64,000 nt of DNA, taken from the NCBI RefSeq assembly GCF_000282215.1, contig NZ_AKJS01000072.1, positions 23,104 to 87,103 of the forward strand, in the 5' to 3' direction. The translations under genes and the position numbers were made by a program. Positions within the stretch are counted from its first letter, which is position 1. Each line of letters opens with the position of its first letter. The notes under the pieces are model-generated. The model searched no databases. It was not told the DNA's origin and worked only from the letters and a program-made list of their open reading frames with translations. Positions 60,398 to 64,000 of the stretch are shown one piece after another. Source of the stretch: Pseudomonas sp. GM21. Lineage in GTDB: Bacteria; Pseudomonadota; Gammaproteobacteria; Pseudomonadales; Pseudomonadaceae.

Positions 60398-62326
60398 TCA
60401 CTGCACAGGTATCAGGTGCACGCGCTGGCGATGCTTCAGATCGAGCTGGATTTCACCCGTACCACCAGTCGTTGCAACCAGCACCTGATCATCTGCATCA
60501 CAGCGATAGGCTTGCCCAGGTCGCAAACCGCTGAAGCACAGCGGGAAACGGCCCGGTTCACATCCCGGCACCAGCTCCAGCTCCAACACCCGGCCATCAC
60601 TGACCGCCAATGCCACCAACACCTGCGGATAGGGCACATGGCTCAAACGCGGTCCCTCACGCCAAATTTTTGGTAATGCGATATTGGCCATACGGTACCA
60701 GGCCCCCGGCGACGCAAAACGCGCCATGGCTGCGGTCAGATTGGCAGTGGTCGATCCCGGATAACGCAAAGCACCCTCGACATTTTCCGCTGGCAGCGCG
60801 TCATAACGCTTGCGAGCGAACTCATAGACCTCCCTATCTCCCATCTCCTGAGCAACCACCATCAACAGAGGATAGAACGCCCTACCGTCCTCACTCTTGC
60901 GGTAATTACCAGCATCGAGACCATCGCCCTTGCCCATCGGGACAATCTCTTGCTCCCCATACTTGAAAAACTCACGGCGTACCTGCTCCCAGCCACGAGC
61001 AGCAAGATCTGGAGCAAACATGTTTCGCATCCAAAGATTGCCCGCGATGATCTTCAAACCACCGCCACCAAGGGCGAACCCGACTCGATTGGCATAGATC
61101 AGATTCTGTCCTCCGTCGGCGCGGGTGAACTCTTGCTCCAGACGTTGACGGAACAGAGGCATCAGGCTGGCCGCATGATCAGTCCCATGCATCTGATCAA
61201 ACAGCTTGAGACCGGCAATACCTTGCTCATTGCAGTAGGCGAACACCCAGTTGGGCTCGCATGGAAACAGGCACATCGCTCCCTTCTTGAAGTTGCGCCG
61301 CAGTGTGTTGACGATCTTCGGGTAATCGTAGAAGTAAGTCTTTCGGTTACTCCAACGAAACGGTAGTGAACCCGGAGCATCAAAGCGCTTGTCACCGCTA
61401 CTGACTTGATGCGCCCCCAGGGTCAAACCAAACCAACCGGAGATCATAATGTTCTCACGCACCATGGGATCAGGATTGATCCGCCCATTGCCCCAGAGGT
61501 TTTCCCAGAACCAGTACTTCCACACACGCAGGTCGGTCATTTTGGTGATCGCATTACGCTGAGCCTGATCGACATAGCCGTCAAAGGCTGGCAAGCGCGT
61601 GGTACGCAGCACCGACAAAGCATTTGCGATGGCGTACAGCTGATAGCGCCAGGCAGCCTCACGGAACTGATCAATAGTGGTGAACCCATCGAATTGATCC
61701 AGCGGCTGCAATGCCAGATCAAGCGTAAATCGCAGAGCACCGAGATCAGTATCCGTGAGAGGCTCGGCAACCTCGTAGCGGCTCGACGGAGCTGGAGCAT
61801 CCACGGTCATCAGATGGCGATTGAGCTTGTGCACCACTGCCAACTGCTGCTTCAGGCGCTTGCTACCACCCAACAAACGTAGACTTATCAGACCCAAGGT
61901 CAACAAGGGCACAACATATTGAGCGAAATCCCAGTGCCCACTCTTGGCCAGGATGCCGGCAAGCACTGCAGAGCCGAGCCATACCAGCACTGGTGCGACA
62001 AAGGCTCCAATCAGTAGCCACATCAGCAGACTGACGATGAATATGATTGGAGTAAGAACGAACAAAATCGGGTTGGCGCTATAGAGAAAACCTGCTCCCG
62101 GAAAGAACAGGCCCAGCCCGAATCCACTCCAGAAAGCTCCCGGACCAAATTGACAGAGCACCAACCCGAGCAACATCGCGGCGCTCCAAATCAGAAGCGA
62201 ACGGCGTTGTGCCCTTCGAGTAATCGGTCCTGCCAAACCGCGTTGCTCATCGAACAACGGCAGCTTCAGTCGCGCTGTACTCACTTCATCCTCAGCGGCC
62301 TGACCAGGCTTTGCCAGTACATTCAT
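60398..62326 (-). CDS. Membrane-anchored linalool dehydratase/isomerase-like (LinD) protein
   Basis: The 642-residue product has about five membrane helices (residues about 44-154), then a soluble domain related to LinD of Castellaniella defragrans. That enzyme interconverts geraniol, linalool and myrcene. Shared patterns include RVWKYW (about 267-272), PDPMVRENIM and CEPNWVFAYCN with C356 and C365, matching the two LinD active-site cysteines at the same 9-residue spacing. LinD His129 (in KGHLNL) is Trp298 here (SGWFGL), so the reaction may differ. The remaining C-terminal region is not assigned. A terpene-alcohol-like substrate is plausible. Confidence 0.75.
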   Translation of the reverse strand: MNVLAKPGQAAEDEVSTARLKLPLFDEQRGLAGPITRRAQRRSLLIWSAAMLLGLVLCQFGPGAFWSGFGLGLFFPGAGFLYSANPILFVLTPIIFIVSLLMWLLIGAFVAPVLVWLGSAVLAGILAKSGHWDFAQYVVPLLTLGLISLRLLGGSKRLKQQLAVVHKLNRHLMTVDAPAPSSRYEVAEPLTDTDLGALRFTLDLALQPLDQFDGFTTIDQFREAAWRYQLYAIANALSVLRTTRLPAFDGYVDQAQRNAITKMTDLRVWKYWFWENLWGNGRINPDPMVRENIMISGWFGLTLGAHQVSSGDKRFDAPGSLPFRWSNRKTYFYDYPKIVNTLRRNFKKGAMCLFPCEPNWVFAYCNEQGIAGLKLFDQMHGTDHAASLMPLFRQRLEQEFTRADGGQNLIYANRVGFALGGGGLKIIAGNLWMRNMFAPDLAARGWEQVRREFFKYGEQEIVPMGKGDGLDAGNYRKSEDGRAFYPLLMVVAQEMGDREVYEFARKRYDALPAENVEGALRYPGSTTANLTAAMARFASPGAWYRMANIALPKIWREGPRLSHVPYPQVLVALAVSDGRVLELELVPGCEPGRFPLCFSGLRPGQAYRCDADDQVLVATTGGTGEIQLDLKHRQRVHLIPVQ

Positions 62327-62397
62327 CGACTATTCAACTCCCTACAACGGAACTTCAAATGAATACCACGACAAGAACTGCTCGTCAGTGGTAGTAG

Positions 62398-62658
62398 TCA
62401 GTCATTGCCCAGAGCGCGGCAGAAACTGCCCGCCTGGTTGAGCAAATCGGACACAAAGGAGAAAGCGAGTGGATCAAGGATCAGCGCTTCAATGTGATGC
62501 CAGTGCCAAGCCAGCAAGCTGAAAGAGATCGCAGCGCAAGCGAAAGCCAACACATTCAACCAGGTGCTCTGCCGCGCCTTATCCCAAAGCCAGATCAACT
62601 GCGAAACCAGCATTGCCGTGAAAATGCAGCACCCCATACAATCTCCACGTAAGAACAT
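62398..62658 (-). CDS. Small predicted membrane protein
   Basis: The 86-residue product is hydrophobic with two probable membrane helices (about 12-30 and 34-50). The ATG at 62658 has a GGAG site about eight bases upstream. A longer in-frame reading would run through antisense to the ferredoxin remnant, so the shorter start is preferred. It precedes the LinD-like gene on the same strand by 71 bases. I do not recognise the family; it may be an accessory to the LinD-like protein. Confidence 0.5.
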   Translation of the reverse strand: MFLRGDCMGCCIFTAMLVSQLIWLWDKARQSTWLNVLAFACAAISFSLLAWHWHHIEALILDPLAFSFVSDLLNQAGSFCRALGND

Positions 62659-62766
62659 CGACGGCACTCCATGGACGTCCAGGACGCCAGTCGCCTGGCG
62701 TGCCGGGTCGTACTGACCAAAATCCTGGACAGTCTGGTGTTGCAGATTTCGCAACATCAGTTCTGA
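62656..62766 (+). pseudogene. 3-prime fragment of a [2Fe-2S] ferredoxin gene
   Basis: In the rightward frame this encodes MDVQDASRLACRVVLT and then ILDSLVLQISQHQF with a stop, clearly the C-terminal end of the ferredoxin at 54187. It contains the fourth cluster cysteine, but none of the rest of the gene is present. It is more diverged than the copy at 60079 and ends over the stop of the MFS gene. Confidence 0.8.
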
Positions 62767-64000
62767 GCCACTGCCACCATTGTCAGGCTGCGGCGTGGCA
62801 ATAGCGCGGCAGCGCCCCAGGCCAGCACGCAGAACAACGTAATGACGGCAAATGACACATTGAAGGCATCGGCGTTCAGATAGCTGCTACCGGGATTGAG
62901 CGAATCGGGGACTCGGTGTGCGGCAAAGATCATCGAATAGAGCTGCGCGCCAATGGCCATGAACGTCATGCGTATTACCTGAGTCAGGCCGTTGATCTCG
63001 CTGATCCGCTCTTTTGGTGCCTCTTCGGCGATCAGGTTGGGAATTGCGCTGAAAGCCATCGCAGCACCAATGCCATTGATGGCGACGATCAGGGCAATGA
63101 ACCAGAAACTGTCATGATGAAAAGTCAGTGTCGTCCAGCCAACACACATAAACGTCAAGGCGATCAACATCGCGCGGCGTGCGCCATGGCGTCCAGCGAT
63201 ACTCCCAGCCCAAGGTGAAGCGAATACCGCGACCAACGACGAAGGTAACTTGAGTAACGCGGCCATGGTTGCCGCCAATCCCAACCCTGCACCCGTCGCC
63301 ACCGGTTGCTGCAAAAGAGGAAAGAGCACCAGGGCAAAGTGCATGACCCCCAGGCCTATAAGGGCGTGGATCAAGTTAGTCAGTACCAACTGCCGGTTGC
63401 TGAACAACCGCACATCGATCAACGGGTTGGCATGCCGCGCCTCATACCAGCCCCAGAACCCCAGCAGCAGCACACTGCCAAGACCAAGGCCAAGCAAGCG
63501 CGAGTCCTGCCAGCCCCACGTGGCGCCCTTGCTCAAGGCAAACAGCAAACCGGCGATGCCCGGAGCGAACAACAACCCACCAACGATATCCAGTTCCTGG
63601 TTTCTCGCTGGCCGGACGGACGCCGGCAGCAACAGCAAGACCAATAGCAGGCACAATGCGGCAACTGCACTGCTGATATAGAAGATCCAATGCCAATTGA
63701 GATAATCAATGATCAGGCCACCGCACACAAAGGCGATGCCGGCAGCGGTCGAGGCCGTACCGGCGACGATGCCGATACACAACGGTACCCGGGGGGCAGG
63801 CACATGCTCCTGAACCAGGCCGAAACACAGCGGCAGGATCGCCGCCGACACGCCCTGGATGCCTCGGCCGATGATCAGCCCTGTCAGGCTGTCGGAGCAG
63901 GCACTGATCAACGAGCCGAGCAGTGCCAGCAGCGACATTGCGATCAATACCCGGCTGCGACCGAAAATGTCTCCGAGACGACCACCGATGGCTGGCGCCG
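62757..64000 (-). CDS. MFS transporter, DHA2-type (cut by window edge)
   Basis: At least 410 residues are visible, reading leftward from beyond the window. The start is not seen. The first visible residues APAIGGRLGDIFGRSRVLIA form MFS motif A between helices 2 and 3. The pattern of about 12 further helices, with a later VFASPWAGSIAGRHG motif, fits 14-helix drug:H+ antiporters. It may export toxic intermediates or the pathway substrate. Its last bases overlap a ferredoxin remnant on the other strand. Confidence 0.86.
   Translation of the reverse strand, partial: APAIGGRLGDIFGRSRVLIAMSLLALLGSLISACSDSLTGLIIGRGIQGVSAAILPLCFGLVQEHVPAPRVPLCIGIVAGTASTAAGIAFVCGGLIIDYLNWHWIFYISSAVAALCLLLVLLLLPASVRPARNQELDIVGGLLFAPGIAGLLFALSKGATWGWQDSRLLGLGLGSVLLLGFWGWYEARHANPLIDVRLFSNRQLVLTNLIHALIGLGVMHFALVLFPLLQQPVATGAGLGLAATMAALLKLPSSLVAVFASPWAGSIAGRHGARRAMLIALTFMCVGWTTLTFHHDSFWFIALIVAINGIGAAMAFSAIPNLIAEEAPKERISEINGLTQVIRMTFMAIGAQLYSMIFAAHRVPDSLNPGSSYLNADAFNVSFAVITLFCVLAWGAAALLPRRSLTMVAVAQN

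Noticed and set aside
1..64000. Mobile element, integrase, tRNA gene or CRISPR array
   Set aside because: No transposase or integrase coding pattern, direct-repeat array or tRNA-like cloverleaf was recognised; only gene remnants testify to rearrangement.

Overview
This window reads as part of a large catabolic (accessory) region from a gamma-proteobacterium, most probably a Pseudomonas. The grounds are moderately high GC coding sequence, short spacers with ATGA overlaps, Pseudomonas-style Fpr and seven-iron FdxA proteins, and a mix of LysR and TetR regulators with FadE, MaoC and CaiB-type beta-oxidation genes. No tRNA, rRNA, CRISPR array, integrase or transposase was seen. Two genes are cut by the window edges: an SDR at the left end and an MFS transporter at the right end.

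Layout. (1) 1-16 kb: a leftward operon of Baeyer-Villiger monooxygenase, two SDRs and a VOC protein; a divergent LuxE-like/LuxC-like acid-reduction pair; a leftward epoxide hydrolase and TetR; then alcohol dehydrogenase, SnoaL-like protein, aldo/keto reductase, LysR, M20 amidohydrolase, MFS transporter and a leftward MDR reductase. (2) 16-28.5 kb: one long rightward acyl-CoA catabolic operon of CoA ligase, enoyl-CoA hydratase, double-hotdog dehydratase, two acyl-CoA dehydrogenases, ACMSD-type amidohydrolase, tandem CoA-transferase and a thiolase-hydratase fusion. (3) 28.6-30.4 kb: a tyrosine phosphatase and a nitronate monooxygenase. (4) 30.6-44 kb: an iron-sulfur and nickel-pincer-nucleotide (NPN) region with Fpr, FdxA, TetR, two successive copies of a three-gene module (ferredoxin/BFD protein, LarA-like protein, MoCF-domain protein), then nadD, larE, larB, a larC-NadC-like fusion, a HupE nickel permease and an aldo/keto reductase. 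(5) 44-54.5 kb: thioesterase, DUF2889 protein, hydrolases, alcohol and aldehyde dehydrogenases, and a self-contained P450 / [2Fe-2S] ferredoxin / ferredoxin reductase system. (6) 54.5-64 kb: TetR, an amidohydrolase, D- and L-type 2-hydroxyacid oxidoreductases around an SDR, a membrane-bound linalool-dehydratase-like protein, and an MFS exporter.

How it may work together (inference). P450, Baeyer-Villiger monooxygenase, epoxide hydrolase, alcohol/aldehyde dehydrogenases and the LinD-like protein suggest oxidation of an alicyclic or branched terpenoid- or steroid-like compound. The product would be activated to a CoA thioester and degraded by the 16-28 kb operon. The substrate cannot be named from sequence. 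The most unusual part is region 4. It encodes NPN cofactor synthesis (larB, larE, larC) with local NaAD supply (nadD) and nickel uptake (hupE), beside two highly divergent LarA-like proteins paired with Fe-S proteins. This suggests an NPN enzyme that does redox chemistry or works as a heteromer, rather than a simple lactate racemase.

A recurring operator-like motif (core TCAT-N4-ATGA, with variants) lies in six divergent promoter regions, suggesting common control of much of the window. Remnants of a ferredoxin gene (two) and of an aldo/keto reductase gene (one), plus several paralogous pairs, show that the region grew by duplication followed by decay.
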